Shown here in pieces: positions 35,448 to 43,990 of a stretch of DNA of 64,000 bases. The position numbers were made by a program, and so were the translations under genes. The DNA is taken from positions 2,418,001 through 2,482,000 of the forward strand of contig NZ_JAFCJI010000001.1 in the NCBI RefSeq assembly GCF_018131105.1. Reading direction: 5' to 3'. Source of the DNA: Bradyrhizobium manausense (GTDB taxonomy: Bacteria; Pseudomonadota; Alphaproteobacteria; Rhizobiales; Xanthobacteraceae). The stretch's first letter is position 1. The number at the start of each line of letters is the position of its first letter. Below the pieces are notes generated by a model. That model ran no database searches, was not told the origin of the DNA, and saw only the letters and a program-made list of their open reading frames with translations.

Positions 35448-36260
35448 TTACGTACCTGACGCGGGCAACGGGACGAGACGCATCTCGGATGATCCCGCCT
35501 GCTCGGTGCGAACGAGCACCGCAAAGATGGTCTCGACCGCGAGCCGCACCGCCGCCTCGATTGCCGCACCCTTGGCAAGATGCGCAGCGATCAGGCCGGT
35601 CAGGAGATCGCCGGTGCCATAGGGGCGGATCGGCAAGCGCGGGGTCGCAAAGCGCGACAAGTGCCCGCTGGCACACAAAATCGTTTCCACCTGTTCCGGT
35701 GGCGTGTCGGCGAGTGTGCAGCCGGTGGCGACAACATCGATCCGGCGTTGTTCCGCAATCGCAGCCGCGGCGGATCGCAGACCGTCCGTGTCCGCAACCT
35801 TGACGCCTGAGAGAAGCTCTAGCTCGAACTGGTTCGGCGTGATCAGATGCGCGGCGGGCAGCAGCCGGTGCCGGAGCACGTCTAAAATGCCGTCTGCGAC
35901 ATAGACGCGGCCGTCGTCCCCGATCACGGGGTCGCAGAGATAGACGAGCTTCGAATTGCGCGACAGGGCACGCTCGACGAAATCGGCGATGACGGCCGCG
36001 TTGTCGGGCGATCCGAGATAACCGGTGACAAGCACGGCGGCCTCATCGACGAGGTCCCGCTCCTCGACGCCTCTCAGCAGATCGGCAACCAGCTCGGCAT
36101 CGAGCACCCGCCCGCGCAAGGTCGGGTAGCGCGGATGGTTCGACAGCAGCGTCGTCGGCACAGCGGCGACGTTCACGCCCTCGGCCTGCATGGCGTGGAC
36201 CGCCGCGCTGTTGCCGACATGGCCGTGGACCACCTGGCTTTGAATGGAGATGACGAGCAT
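35448..36260 (-). CDS. pdxY: Pyridoxal kinase
   Basis: A 270-residue ribokinase-fold enzyme phosphorylating pyridoxal for PLP salvage. Features: VISIQSQVVHGHVGNSAAV at the N-terminus, YLCDPVIGDDGRVYV, LITPNQFELELLSG and the anion-hole motif YGTGDLLTGLIAAHL with catalytic Asp. The length matches PdxY. The start at 36260 gives the canonical MLVISIQSQ; the frame continues upstream without a better start. It converges on the M15 gene with eight bases between. Confidence 0.93.
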   Translation of the reverse strand: MLVISIQSQVVHGHVGNSAAVHAMQAEGVNVAAVPTTLLSNHPRYPTLRGRVLDAELVADLLRGVEERDLVDEAAVLVTGYLGSPDNAAVIADFVERALSRNSKLVYLCDPVIGDDGRVYVADGILDVLRHRLLPAAHLITPNQFELELLSGVKVADTDGLRSAAAAIAEQRRIDVVATGCTLADTPPEQVETILCASGHLSRFATPRLPIRPYGTGDLLTGLIAAHLAKGAAIEAAVRLAVETIFAVLVRTEQAGSSEMRLVPLPASGT

Positions 36261-36308
36261 GCGGAGGTCCGTGGGTTCAAACGTGGCGCAAGGCAAGCAT
36301 GGCCCGGA

Positions 36309-36950
36309 TCACGAAACGTCGTAGCCGAGTCCCGGCCTCAACGCCTGCATCTTCCGCGCCAGCCGACGGTGCCCGCTCTCCTCCGACCGCGCCAGTTGGT
36401 CGGCGACCGCGACATGGTCGGCGTCGCTCTTGTGCTGATTGAGCTTGGCCTGCCCCTCGACCTGATCGACCACGAGATCGACGACGCGGATCGCCGCCAG
36501 CATGCTTTCGCGTTTGCCCGGCTCCATCTGCGCGAGATCCCAGGGCTGTTTGGGCAGCCGCGCCTCGGCAACCGCGAGCAGCGTATCGCCATGGCCCCGG
36601 TTCTCATCGTGCCCGCGCAGATGCGCTACGCCCGACAGGTGCACCGCCTCGTAGAGCCAGGTCGAGACGTTATCGCGCGAGGCGTACCAGTCGTTGGAGA
36701 TGTACGCATCGTCGCCCGAGACGATCAGCAGGAAGCGCCTGGCGCCGTCGGCAAGCTCGACCAGCGGATTCCTTGCCGTGAAATGCACCTGCACGATCGT
36801 GCGCCCGTCGCGCTCGGCTAGCAGGAACGGCACATGCGAGGCCCGCGGACCGTTTGCATCCGCCGCCACGATCACCCCGAAGCCGCGCCGGCGTGCGAAC
36901 TCCAGCGCGCGCTGCTCCTCGATGTGGAATTGGGGCCGAAGGACATGCAT
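36309..36950 (-). CDS. FMN-binding negative transcriptional regulator (PaiB family)
   Basis: A 213-residue split-barrel flavin-binding protein like Bacillus PaiB: MHVLRPQFHIEEQRALEFAR, GVIVAADANGPRASHVPF, VHFTARNPLVELADGARRFL, DAYISNDWYASRDNVSTWLY and the C-terminal helix. PaiB was named a repressor of sporulation and degradative enzymes, but its biochemical activity is uncertain and it is used here as a family label. It is read in the same direction as pdxY, 48 bases away, and both could be linked through vitamin B6/FMN metabolism, which is speculative. Confidence 0.87.
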   Translation of the reverse strand: MHVLRPQFHIEEQRALEFARRRGFGVIVAADANGPRASHVPFLLAERDGRTIVQVHFTARNPLVELADGARRFLLIVSGDDAYISNDWYASRDNVSTWLYEAVHLSGVAHLRGHDENRGHGDTLLAVAEARLPKQPWDLAQMEPGKRESMLAAIRVVDLVVDQVEGQAKLNQHKSDADHVAVADQLARSEESGHRRLARKMQALRPGLGYDVS

Positions 36951-37040
36951 GGCGCGGCGCTCGATCCGAAGGAAAGACGATCCAAGGCTACCCCATCAAA
37001 CTCCGGATTCCGAAACGATATTGGGCCGCAAATGCAGATG

Positions 37041-37685
37041 TCAGGAATGACGTCCGCGTCGCGCAAGCTCATCAAGATAGGCGCAGAACATGTCGGCCAG
37101 CCCGTCGGCATGACGCACGATCGCCGCTCCGCTGCGCGGCGTCTCCGAGAAGCGCTTGCCGACTTCGGCGAGCGTCGTCTTGATCAGCTCCCCGGCGAGC
37201 TCACGTGTCGCCTCCGAGGCTTCCGGCAGCGCCTCGCGCATGAAGCCCGCAACGATGCCCTCGCCCGCTGCCCGCGCCTCCTGCGCCTCGGGCGCATCGC
37301 GATAGAGCGGTGCGGCATCGCTGAGCGCGCCTCGGACCGCAGCTTCCTCGCATTCGGATCGGATGAAGGCGTGGACCAGTGCCCGCAGCCGTACGGCCGG
37401 CGGCTTCGTCCGGTCTGCAAGAATGCCCCGCAGAAGCTCGCTCGTGCTTCGCCACTCGTCGCTTTGCAGGCGAAACAGGATCGCCGCCTTGTTCGGAAAG
37501 TATTGGTAGAGCGAACCGACGCTCACCCCGGCCCGCTCCGCAACCCGCGCGGTGGTAAAACGCTGCGCCCCTTCCTTCGCCAGAACCTGAACAGCCGCAC
37601 CCAGGATAGCCGTCACCAACTCGTTGGATCGAGCCTGCTGCGGCAGTTTTCGTGAGGAAACTGAACGGCTTCGACGTTCGGCCAT
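37041..37685 (-). CDS. TetR/AcrR-family transcriptional regulator
   Basis: A 214-residue TetR regulator: N-terminal HTH (residues 18-65, with RFTTARVAERAGVSVGSLYQ and YFPNKAAIL), then a helical ligand domain. The N-terminus is very basic (MAERRSRSVSSRK). It is divergent from an O-methyltransferase gene; a 24-bp near-perfect palindrome lies between, so it likely represses itself and that gene. Its ligand is unknown. Confidence 0.9.
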   Translation of the reverse strand: MAERRSRSVSSRKLPQQARSNELVTAILGAAVQVLAKEGAQRFTTARVAERAGVSVGSLYQYFPNKAAILFRLQSDEWRSTSELLRGILADRTKPPAVRLRALVHAFIRSECEEAAVRGALSDAAPLYRDAPEAQEARAAGEGIVAGFMREALPEASEATRELAGELIKTTLAEVGKRFSETPRSGAAIVRHADGLADMFCAYLDELARRGRHS

Positions 37686-37711
37686 GGCTCGCCTGAGGGA
37701 ATGCGAATAGG

Positions 37712-37735
37712 AAATGCGACGAATTAGTCGTATTT
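37712..37735. promoter_or_regulatory. TetR operator candidate
   Basis: AAATGCGAC (37712-37720), six bases, then GTCGTATTT (37727-37735). The arms match in eight of nine positions. It lies 27 bases from the tetR start and 49 from the O-methyltransferase start. Position, length and symmetry fit a TetR dimer site. Confidence 0.65.
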
Positions 37736-37783
37736 CAATTCCGACGCAAGCACGCGTTTTGCCCGCACCTCTGGAGACCTCTC

Positions 37784-38449
37784 ATGACCATCCCGACCAT
37801 CACCTCGCTTGCGCCGCTGCTGGATCGCCTGTTCGGCGAGGACGAAGCTGCAAGAGACGTCATTCGTGCCGCCGTGGCTGACCTGTCCGACGCCGATCGC
37901 ACGAAGATGATGCAAAGCAAGACCGATTACCGCGACCTCTACCACCGCCTGAAGGACGCACCGCTCGCGGTCTCGCGCGAGACCGGTCACCTGCTCTACA
38001 TGCTGACGCGGAGCTCGCGCGCCAAGGCGATCGTCGAGTTCGGCACCTCATTCGGAATCTCGACCCTGCACCTTGCCGCAGGTTTGCGCGACAATGGTGG
38101 CGGCCGCCTCATCACCAGCGAGTTCGAGCCGACCAAGGCGGCGCGGGCGCGCGAAAACCTCTCGGCCGGCGGACTGATCGATCTCGTCGAAATCCGCGAA
38201 GGGGATGCGCTGAAGACACTCAGCGTCGATCTGCCCGATCAGATCGATCTGGTGCTGCTCGATGGCGCCAAGGCGCTCTATCCCGAAATCCTCGATCTGG
38301 TCGAAGAGCGTCTGCCTCCGGGCGCGATCATCGTGGCCGACAATGCCGACGATAGTCCCGACTATTTGGCGCGCGTGCGCGCGCCCGGTAGCGGCTATAT
38401 GTCCACGCCTTTCGCAGGCGATGTCGAATTCTCGGTGCGGATCAGTTAG
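37784..38449 (+). CDS. SAM-dependent O-methyltransferase (catechol/caffeoyl-CoA type)
   Basis: A 221-residue class I methyltransferase of the O-methyltransferase family 3: IVEFGTSFGISTLHLAAG (motif I), LITSEFEPTKAARA, IREGDALKTL, and the metal-ligand region VLLDGAKALYPEILDLVEERL and IIVADNADDS. Members methylate catechols and similar phenols using Mg2+. The ATG at 37784 starts the helical lid. It is divergent from a TetR gene and followed by a strong terminator, so it is a single-gene transcript. Confidence 0.85.
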   Translation: MTIPTITSLAPLLDRLFGEDEAARDVIRAAVADLSDADRTKMMQSKTDYRDLYHRLKDAPLAVSRETGHLLYMLTRSSRAKAIVEFGTSFGISTLHLAAGLRDNGGGRLITSEFEPTKAARARENLSAGGLIDLVEIREGDALKTLSVDLPDQIDLVLLDGAKALYPEILDLVEERLPPGAIIVADNADDSPDYLARVRAPGSGYMSTPFAGDVEFSVRIS

Positions 38450-38480
38450 GACCGCATCGAACATATCGCGCTATCCCGGG

Positions 38481-38513
38481 GCCGCCGCACGCTTCGCCGT
38501 GCGGCGGCTTTAT
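38481..38513 (+). terminator. Rho-independent terminator after O-methyltransferase
   Basis: GCCGCCGCAC (38481-38490) pairs exactly with GTGCGGCGGC (38499-38508), followed by TTTAT. Ten base pairs around an eight-base loop. Confidence 0.85.
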
Positions 38514-38603
38514 GTTGTCGGCCGACAGGTTCCGCGCTGTCGCAGGCTCGTCACCGATACGTGATATCTGCTCCCGACAAAAGCCATGTTGCGCGTGCTA
38601 AAC

Positions 38604-38621
38604 ATACCAACCGCGCGGTAT
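38604..38621. promoter_or_regulatory. Possible operator before SMR-tetR operon
   Basis: ATACC (38604-38608) and GGTAT (38617-38621), with CCGCGCGG overlapping. It lies 28 bases before the SMR start. The TetR encoded second in the operon could bind here. The symmetry is modest. Confidence 0.3.
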
Positions 38622-38648
38622 CTTTTCTCGTTATATCCCGAGCATCCC

Positions 38649-38993
38649 ATGACGTCCGCCTTTACCTCCTATGCAGCGCTTGCCCTCGCCATCGTGCTCG
38701 AGGTGACGGCGTCCGCCTTTTTGCAGCAATCCGCGCAATTCACGCGGCCGTGGCCGACGCTGGCGATGGTGCTGTTCTACGTCGCCTCGTTCTACGCGCT
38801 GTCGGTCGCGATCCGGGTCATTCCCTTGAGCATCGCCTACGCGATCTGGGGTGGGGTCGGCATCATCCTGACCGCCACCGTCTCCTTCGTGCTGTTCCGC
38901 CAGATGCTCGACGCTGCGGCCTTCGTCGGCATCGGCCGGATCGTGTCGGGCGTCGTGGTCATCAACCTGTTCTCGCAGACGACGGCGCACTGA
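38649..38993 (+). CDS. Small multidrug resistance (SMR) efflux protein
   Basis: A 114-residue protein with four membrane helices. Glu18 in IVLEVTASAFL is the conserved helix-1 carboxylate that binds cations and protons in EmrE. The motif IPLSIAYAIWGGVGIILTA in helix 3 and a loop FRQMLDAAAF are typical. It exports quaternary cations or similar drugs by proton antiport as a dimer. The ATG at 38649 gives the standard length. Its stop overlaps the next gene's start (TGATG), so pump and regulator are made together. Confidence 0.92.
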   Translation: MTSAFTSYAALALAIVLEVTASAFLQQSAQFTRPWPTLAMVLFYVASFYALSVAIRVIPLSIAYAIWGGVGIILTATVSFVLFRQMLDAAAFVGIGRIVSGVVVINLFSQTTAH

Positions 38994-39562
38994 TGCCGGC
39001 GAGCGCCTACACCCGCGCCAAGCAACCCGAGCAGGTGCGGCGCGCCTTGCTCGACTGCGCGGAAGCCATCGCCATGGACCACGGTGTCTCCGGCATCACG
39101 GTGCAAGCCGTGGCGGCGGCAGCGGGCGTCACCAAGGGCGGGCTGTTTCATCATTTCGGGAGCAAGCAGGCCCTGATCGAAGGCCTGTTCGCTGACCTGC
39201 TCGCCCGCGTCGATGCCGAGATTGACGCCGCCGTCGAAGCGGATCCGAAGCCGCGCGGCAGCTTTACGCGCGCCTATGTGAGTGCGGTATTCACTGGAAA
39301 AGCCTTCGGCTTTGCCACGCCATGGGCGGCGCTGAGCATGGTGGTCGTCACCGATCCGTCGCTGCGCAGATTGTGGAACGACTGGATGAAGGCGCGTCTG
39401 AAACGCCACCGCAGCACCGATGCGGCGCCGGAGCTTCAGATCCTGCGTCTCGCCGCCGACGGTGCCTGGCTGTCCTTCGTCACGACGGGACAGACCCGTA
39501 TGAATGCCGATTTGCGCGCCGTGCATGAACGCCTGATCGAGCAGACCTACCGGCGCGCGTAA
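38993..39562 (+). CDS. TetR-family regulator paired with SMR pump
   Basis: A 189-residue TetR protein with HTH at about 25-60 (GITVQAVAAAAGVTKGGLFH, HFGSKQALIEG) and a ligand domain with PWAALSMVVVTDPSLRRLW. Its start overlaps the SMR stop by one base. It is a likely local repressor released by pump substrates, though proof is lacking. It converges on the small cytochrome-like gene. Confidence 0.88.
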   Translation: MPASAYTRAKQPEQVRRALLDCAEAIAMDHGVSGITVQAVAAAAGVTKGGLFHHFGSKQALIEGLFADLLARVDAEIDAAVEADPKPRGSFTRAYVSAVFTGKAFGFATPWAALSMVVVTDPSLRRLWNDWMKARLKRHRSTDAAPELQILRLAADGAWLSFVTTGQTRMNADLRAVHERLIEQTYRRA

Positions 39563-39570
39563 CCGGCCGA

Positions 39571-39933
39571 CTACTGGCCCTGCGCAGGCTTCGGCGGACG
39601 CGGCTTGGATCGGGATGGCTTTGGCTTCGCCGCAGCAGCGGCAGGCGGCGTATCGACCGACACCAGATAGGCTGCGAGTGCCTTGGCGGTGTCGGGGCCG
39701 GCCGAATAATGGTCCTGGAGGAACCAGGACAGCGTCAGGCTGTAGCGCCCTTTCGCGAGCCCCCTCGGGCTGCGATGGCAGGTCGTGCAACCGTCAGCGA
39801 AGAGCTTTTCGGGCGATTTGCCGGCGTCGAGATTTTGCGCGGAGGCAAGCGGCGGTACCAGCACCGCGGCAATGGTCCCCAAGGTCACCAGAGGCGCGAT
39901 AACTTCGCACCCCCGTCGAATGAGCGATCTCAA
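39571..39933 (-). CDS. Small exported c-type cytochrome-like protein
   Basis: A 120-residue protein with a signal sequence (IAPLVTLGTIAAVLVPPLAS, cleavage after SAQ) and one haem motif CTTCH in FADGCTTCHRSPRGLAKG. Then comes SLTLSWFLQDHYSAGPDTAK and LAAYLVSVDTP, followed by a Pro/Lys tail. The short haem domain lacks an obvious Met ligand loop. TTG at 39933 is the best start (AGGGGA six bases before); no ATG fits. It probably carries electrons in the periplasm, partner unknown. Confidence 0.7.
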   Translation of the reverse strand: MRSLIRRGCEVIAPLVTLGTIAAVLVPPLASAQNLDAGKSPEKLFADGCTTCHRSPRGLAKGRYSLTLSWFLQDHYSAGPDTAKALAAYLVSVDTPPAAAAAKPKPSRSKPRPPKPAQGQ

Positions 39934-39958
39934 TGTCGTCCCCTGGCCCGTCCTGCAA

Positions 39959-40138
39959 TCACGCCGCCAGCAACTGATCGAACTCCGGCGGCGCGTAGGC
40001 CTTGCCGTCATGATCGGTGATGACGACCCGCCACCCTTCACTTGCCCAAACCTTTGCCTTGGCCACGATGAGCAACCTGCTCTCGCGGGCAAAACTGTAC
40101 TTCTCATTGTCGCGTTCTGCGATCATTTTGTAGGCCAA
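39959..40138 (-). CDS. Small conserved-type hypothetical protein
   Basis: A 59-residue protein from TTG at 40138 (AGGGGA six bases before); ATG at 40126 is the alternative. The sequence includes AERDNEKYSFARESRLLIVA and WRVVITDHDGKAYAPPEF, a compact helix-strand-helix that I have the impression is common in Bradyrhizobium. No function is known. It follows the cytochrome-like gene's promoter side and points the same way. Confidence 0.62.
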   Translation of the reverse strand: MAYKMIAERDNEKYSFARESRLLIVAKAKVWASEGWRVVITDHDGKAYAPPEFDQLLAA

Positions 40139-40418
40139 TTCGCATCCCCTGCGTCGCCCTGCACCCGCTCTCGTCGTGGCAGCGGGCTTTGGCGGCAATT
40201 CGCCGGGAGCGTGGCAATTTGGTGCCCTCCGCGGCAGCATTGTGCGCCGAACCCGGTTCCTTCCGAGCCGTCGGCGCCTCCTGATGTGCCGCACCTGAAC
40301 GCGATTCTGCTTGCCGTGAGTTGTTCGTCGCCTCGCCTGCGGACGCGCAGGGGCAGAGCCGCCAGCCGGGCTCCGGCCTATCGCCGCCGCGACAGAACCG
40401 ATAGCGCCCGAAATCCGC

Positions 40419-40697
40419 TTAGTGGACGCGGATCACATGTGGCCGGCCCAGATCTATCAGACCCTGCACGGCCGACAGGCGGTCGTCCAGGGCAGCAATG
40501 GTGAGCAACAGATTGTTGCGGCGCTCGTCGAGCATACCCATGTCGGCGCCGCTGAGCTTTGTGCTCGCCCGTTCCTTGTGGATGCCGTCGAGGGATTTGC
40601 GCAAGCCGGCAATCAGGCCGGCCAGTTGCTTGGCCTCTTTGGTCATCGACCGCTTCGCGACATTTTGGCGGCGCGACTCCGCCTGGTTCTGTCTCAT
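40419..40697 (-). CDS. Small helical hypothetical protein
   Basis: A 92-residue, highly charged, all-helical protein (KEAKQLAGLIAGLRKSLDGI, MLDERRNNLLLTIAALDDRL), probably a coiled coil. GGGAGG lies six bases before ATG at 40697, which is preferred over an ATG six bases earlier that would touch the RBS. No domain is recognised. Cytoplasmic by composition. Confidence 0.6.
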   Translation of the reverse strand: MRQNQAESRRQNVAKRSMTKEAKQLAGLIAGLRKSLDGIHKERASTKLSGADMGMLDERRNNLLLTIAALDDRLSAVQGLIDLGRPHVIRVH

Positions 40698-40830
40698 CGT
40701 CATCCTCCCGTAGCCCCGCTGCCCCGAGTGGAGGCTTACAGCTTTGAGTAGACATATTACGATCGATGAAATCTGCCCGCGAAGAACTTTCTCAAATTTT
40801 ACGCGCACGGAACCTGCACGCGGCCAGCAG

Positions 40831-40856
40831 AAAGCCCGGCGCGACGGCCGGGCTTT
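40831..40856 (-). terminator. Rho-independent terminator of SH3 gene
   Basis: AAAGCCCGGC pairs with GGCCGGGCTTT (40846-40856) over ten bases around a short loop. It lies just past the stop of the minus-strand SH3 gene. Confidence 0.8.
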
Positions 40857-40868
40857 CGTTGGGAAACG

Positions 40869-41861
40869 CTAGTGCTTGTGCGGACCGCCGCCGGGGCCGC
40901 CGCCGTGCGGAGCGGCATTGGCGTGCGGAGCGCCGCCTCCGCCACCCGGATGCGGCATCGCAGGCGCAGCCGCACGCGGTGCCGGCATCTGCGCATGCGC
41001 GTTCATCGGCGCACCATGGCTGACATTCGGCTGAGCCATGTGCGGCATGGCAGACCGAGGCGCAGCAGACACACGCGGCGCTTCATGCACACGCGCCATC
41101 GGCTGCGCACGCACCGCAGCCCGGGCAGAGGCCGGCTCGTGCATCATGCGTGCCTGCGCATCACGGGGATTGCGTCCCTGCCGCACGGCGGCTCGCTCAT
41201 GCGCGATGCGCTCACTTCCATGCGCGATGCGTTCGCTTCGTCCGGCACCGGTCCGATCGGCCGTCACTGCAGCGTCGCGCTTCGTGATGGCTGCGTCACG
41301 CCGCGCCGTCGCAGCATCACGCCCGGAGATCGCGGCGGCGCCGTTGACATTGCCCTTGCCGTGGATGCCTTCGCGTCCCAGTGCGACTGCAGCGTCACGC
41401 GTCGCCGCGCGGCCGATACGGGCCGCGTGCGGATTGATCGTCATCCGCGTCGCCGAACGCTCGTGCGAGCTCCAGTAATTATTCCAATAGGCGTGGCGGC
41501 GATACCAGGGACGTCCCTCGTAATAGCTCGACCAGTACGAGCTCAGCACGAAGGGAACGACGGGCACGTCGATCTCGTCCGCATAGTCGGGCAGATAGAC
41601 GTAGTGATTGCGGTAGAGATATTCGAGATATTGCGACGATACCCAGCCGCGGTCGTCGGAGAAGCTCACGTCACACCAGGCATTGCCGCGCAGGCAACCA
41701 TGGATGTTGACGCGGGCACCCTCGGGGATGCGATCGACCATCGGAAATCCCGCACCCGGGCCGGCGCGCAGGCCGGTCGAGACGGTAACGACACCAGGCG
41801 CGGCCAATGCGGCCGTCGGCGCGAGCAGCAATGCGGCAACTAAAGCGGTTCTCAGTCTCAT
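40869..41861 (-). CDS. Exported SH3-domain protein with long low-complexity tail
   Basis: A 330-residue secreted protein. Signal peptide MRLRTALVAALLLAPTAALA; then a bacterial SH3 domain (about 22-80: VSTGLRAGPGAGFPMVDRIP and RGWVSSQYLEYLY). A Tyr/Trp-rich stretch follows (SSYWSSYYEGRPWYRR), then repeated short Ala/Arg/Asp units (RDAATARRDAAITKRDAAV) and a Gly/His/Pro tail. Bacterial SH3 domains often bind cell wall. AGGAGG precedes the ATG at 41861. An EcfG-like promoter lies upstream, so it may be stress-induced. Confidence 0.8.
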   Translation of the reverse strand: MRLRTALVAALLLAPTAALAAPGVVTVSTGLRAGPGAGFPMVDRIPEGARVNIHGCLRGNAWCDVSFSDDRGWVSSQYLEYLYRNHYVYLPDYADEIDVPVVPFVLSSYWSSYYEGRPWYRRHAYWNNYWSSHERSATRMTINPHAARIGRAATRDAAVALGREGIHGKGNVNGAAAISGRDAATARRDAAITKRDAAVTADRTGAGRSERIAHGSERIAHERAAVRQGRNPRDAQARMMHEPASARAAVRAQPMARVHEAPRVSAAPRSAMPHMAQPNVSHGAPMNAHAQMPAPRAAAPAMPHPGGGGGAPHANAAPHGGGPGGGPHKH

Positions 41862-41882
41862 GATGAAATCCTCCTCTGAGAG

Positions 41883-41914
41883 GCGGAACGCGCGAGCGGA
41901 ATAAAGCGTTCCGC
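41883..41914 (-). promoter_or_regulatory. Inverted repeat with EcfG-type promoter before SH3 gene
   Basis: GCGGAACGC (41883-41891) and its exact inverse GCGTTCCGC (41906-41914). On the minus strand this gives GGAAC-N17-CGTT, 26 bases before the SH3 start. Because it is symmetric the same pattern exists on the plus strand, so it could also be a protein-binding palindrome. Confidence 0.45.
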
Positions 41915-42001
41915 TCACGACCATCGCATCATCCAAAAGATTGAGAGACGCGCGGCGCGCCGGGTTCAATATTCATCCGCCATTCATCGGCGCGGCACGT
42001 G

Positions 42002-43924
42002 TCAGTTCACCTGTAGCATGAAGCCATCGAAATATGCCGCAAGTGCAGCAAAGTCGTTGAGCGGCAGCACCTGCGCGACATACTGATCCGGCCGCACCAC
42101 GACCATGCAGCCGGACGTGCGATCGATGCCGCGCATGGTGAAAACGTCCTGGCCGCTCTTGAGGTCCGGACAGAACATCTTCTCGTAGTCGTACAAGCCG
42201 TAACGGCCCTTGCTCGGGAGCAACATAGGCGGCATTGCCTCGATCGCGAGCTCGCGATGATCCTGCTGAAACACCGCACGCAAATCGATCATGGCGTCGA
42301 TATCGGCTCCCACGGGCGTGTATCGCCGGATCGGCGATTGCCGGGACTCCGTGAGGAAATTGCACAAGGCACGAATGGCCGAGCCCGACGCTGCGGGATT
42401 CTCGGCGGGAGAAAACGCATAGATGCGGAAGCGACCGTCAGCTTGCGCCGCGTGACCGAGATGGACCGGCTTGGCATCGCCGAGCCGAATGACCGGTGCC
42501 GAGTGGAAGCGCTTGCCGATGACGAAGCCTGGCGCGAGATGCTGATGCGAGGATGCGCCGGTGAGGATCGACGGCGTGTAATGCGTCGCCGTACCCGCGG
42601 TGTAGCGACCATGCCTGACAAAATAGTCCTGCGTCTTCGCCGCATCGGCACCGCCAGCCTTGGCCGCGGAGGCCAGGATCCCCGCCCACTCGCGATCGAA
42701 ATCGATCAGCTCCTTCGCCACTGCCTGCCGCTCGGCCGAATAGGAGTGCAGCAGGTGTGGGGCACATTGCCCGCGGAGAACTGCCGCGAGCTTCCAGCCC
42801 AGATTGAAAGCGTCCTGCATCGAGACGTTCATGCCCTGCCCGGCCTTCGGGCTGTGGGTATGGCAGGCATCGCCGGCGATGAAGATGCGCGGCAGGCGCG
42901 AAGCGATCTCGGCTTCCGGCACGTCATCGAACTTGTCGGTCAGACGCTGGCCGATCTCGTAGACCGACCACCAGGCGATCTCCTTCACCTCGAGCGTATG
43001 CGGCGTCAGGATCCGCTGCGCTTTCGCGATCACGTCGTCGGCCGTGATGTTACGGTTGGCGACGCGCTCGCCGACGTCGAGCTTTGCCAGTTCGACATAG
43101 AGGCGCACCATGTAGCCGCCTTCGCGCGGAATGATCAGCAGGCTGCCGTCCTTCGCCGACTGGATCAGGGCCTTGAAGCGGATATCGGGAAAATCGGTCA
43201 CGGCCAGCACGTCCATCACGCCCCAGGCATGATTGGCGGAATCACCGTGCAGCTCGCGGCCGATCGATTTGCGCACGGTGCTGCGCGCGCCGTCGCAACC
43301 AACGACGTAGCGCGCCTTGATGGTCTCGACCTTGCCTTCATCAGCGCTATCGACGCGTTCGAGGCGCACGGTCACGGCATGATCAGCGGGGCCCGCGGCC
43401 GGATCGACCTGGAAATCGAGCAAGCGTCTGCCGTAATGGGGCTCGAGCTTTGCGGACGACTTGCGCATGACGTCGAGAAAGCCGTCATGGATGCGCGCCT
43501 GGTTGAGGATGACGTGCGGGAATTCCGACAGCCCGTCCTCGACGTCCTGCACCCGGCCGCTGCGGACGATCTTCTCCGGCGCCCGCTCGTCCGGCTTCCA
43601 GAACGTGGTCTCATTGACCCAATAGGCCTCCTTCAGCACCCGCTCGCTGAAGCCATAGGCGTGGAACATCTCCATGGTGCGGCAGGCGATGCCGTCGGCC
43701 TGGCCGACCGCGAGCCGGCCCGGCTTCTGCTCGACGATGCAGGTCTTGATCTCAGGGAATTGCGCGAGCTGCGCGGCCAGCGTCAAACCGGCAGGCCCGC
43801 AGCCGACGATGAGGACATCGACCTCGCCGGGCACGGCGCCGACGGCACCCCCGGCCTGCACGCGCTCGGCGGCATCGGCGATTTCAGGATCGCCCGGCTG
43901 GAATCCATTGAGATGGAATTGCAT
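42002..43924 (-). CDS. FAD-dependent aromatic monooxygenase (phenol 2-monooxygenase type)
   Basis: A 640-residue flavoprotein hydroxylase. FAD-binding motif VDVLIVGCGPAGLTLAAQLA (GxGxxG, about residues 36-55), the DG motif VGCDGARSTVRKSIG, and the second FAD motif IFIAGDACHTHSPKAGQGMN. The C-terminal thioredoxin-like domain is typical of phenol 2-monooxygenase (YDYEKMF, RPDQYVAQVLPL). It probably hydroxylates phenol or a related aromatic with NADPH and O2. GGGAG precedes the ATG at 43924. Divergent marR and an operator overlapping its promoter indicate induction by the substrate. Confidence 0.88.
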   Translation of the reverse strand: MQFHLNGFQPGDPEIADAAERVQAGGAVGAVPGEVDVLIVGCGPAGLTLAAQLAQFPEIKTCIVEQKPGRLAVGQADGIACRTMEMFHAYGFSERVLKEAYWVNETTFWKPDERAPEKIVRSGRVQDVEDGLSEFPHVILNQARIHDGFLDVMRKSSAKLEPHYGRRLLDFQVDPAAGPADHAVTVRLERVDSADEGKVETIKARYVVGCDGARSTVRKSIGRELHGDSANHAWGVMDVLAVTDFPDIRFKALIQSAKDGSLLIIPREGGYMVRLYVELAKLDVGERVANRNITADDVIAKAQRILTPHTLEVKEIAWWSVYEIGQRLTDKFDDVPEAEIASRLPRIFIAGDACHTHSPKAGQGMNVSMQDAFNLGWKLAAVLRGQCAPHLLHSYSAERQAVAKELIDFDREWAGILASAAKAGGADAAKTQDYFVRHGRYTAGTATHYTPSILTGASSHQHLAPGFVIGKRFHSAPVIRLGDAKPVHLGHAAQADGRFRIYAFSPAENPAASGSAIRALCNFLTESRQSPIRRYTPVGADIDAMIDLRAVFQQDHRELAIEAMPPMLLPSKGRYGLYDYEKMFCPDLKSGQDVFTMRGIDRTSGCMVVVRPDQYVAQVLPLNDFAALAAYFDGFMLQVN

Positions 43925-43959
43925 GAGCACTCTCCCGTTGACGACTTGTTCGATATTGC

Positions 43960-43990
43960 TCAGTATGCTGACTATCAGTATACTTGTCAA
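43960..43990 (-). promoter_or_regulatory. Monooxygenase promoter overlapped by two MarR-type sites
   Basis: On the minus strand TTGACA (43990-43985), 17 bases, CATACT (43967-43962) is a good promoter. Two related half-palindromes, TCAGTATGCTGA (43960-43971) and TCAGTATACTTG (43975-43986), overlap it, spaced 15 bases apart. This suits repression by the divergent MarR protein. Confidence 0.65.
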
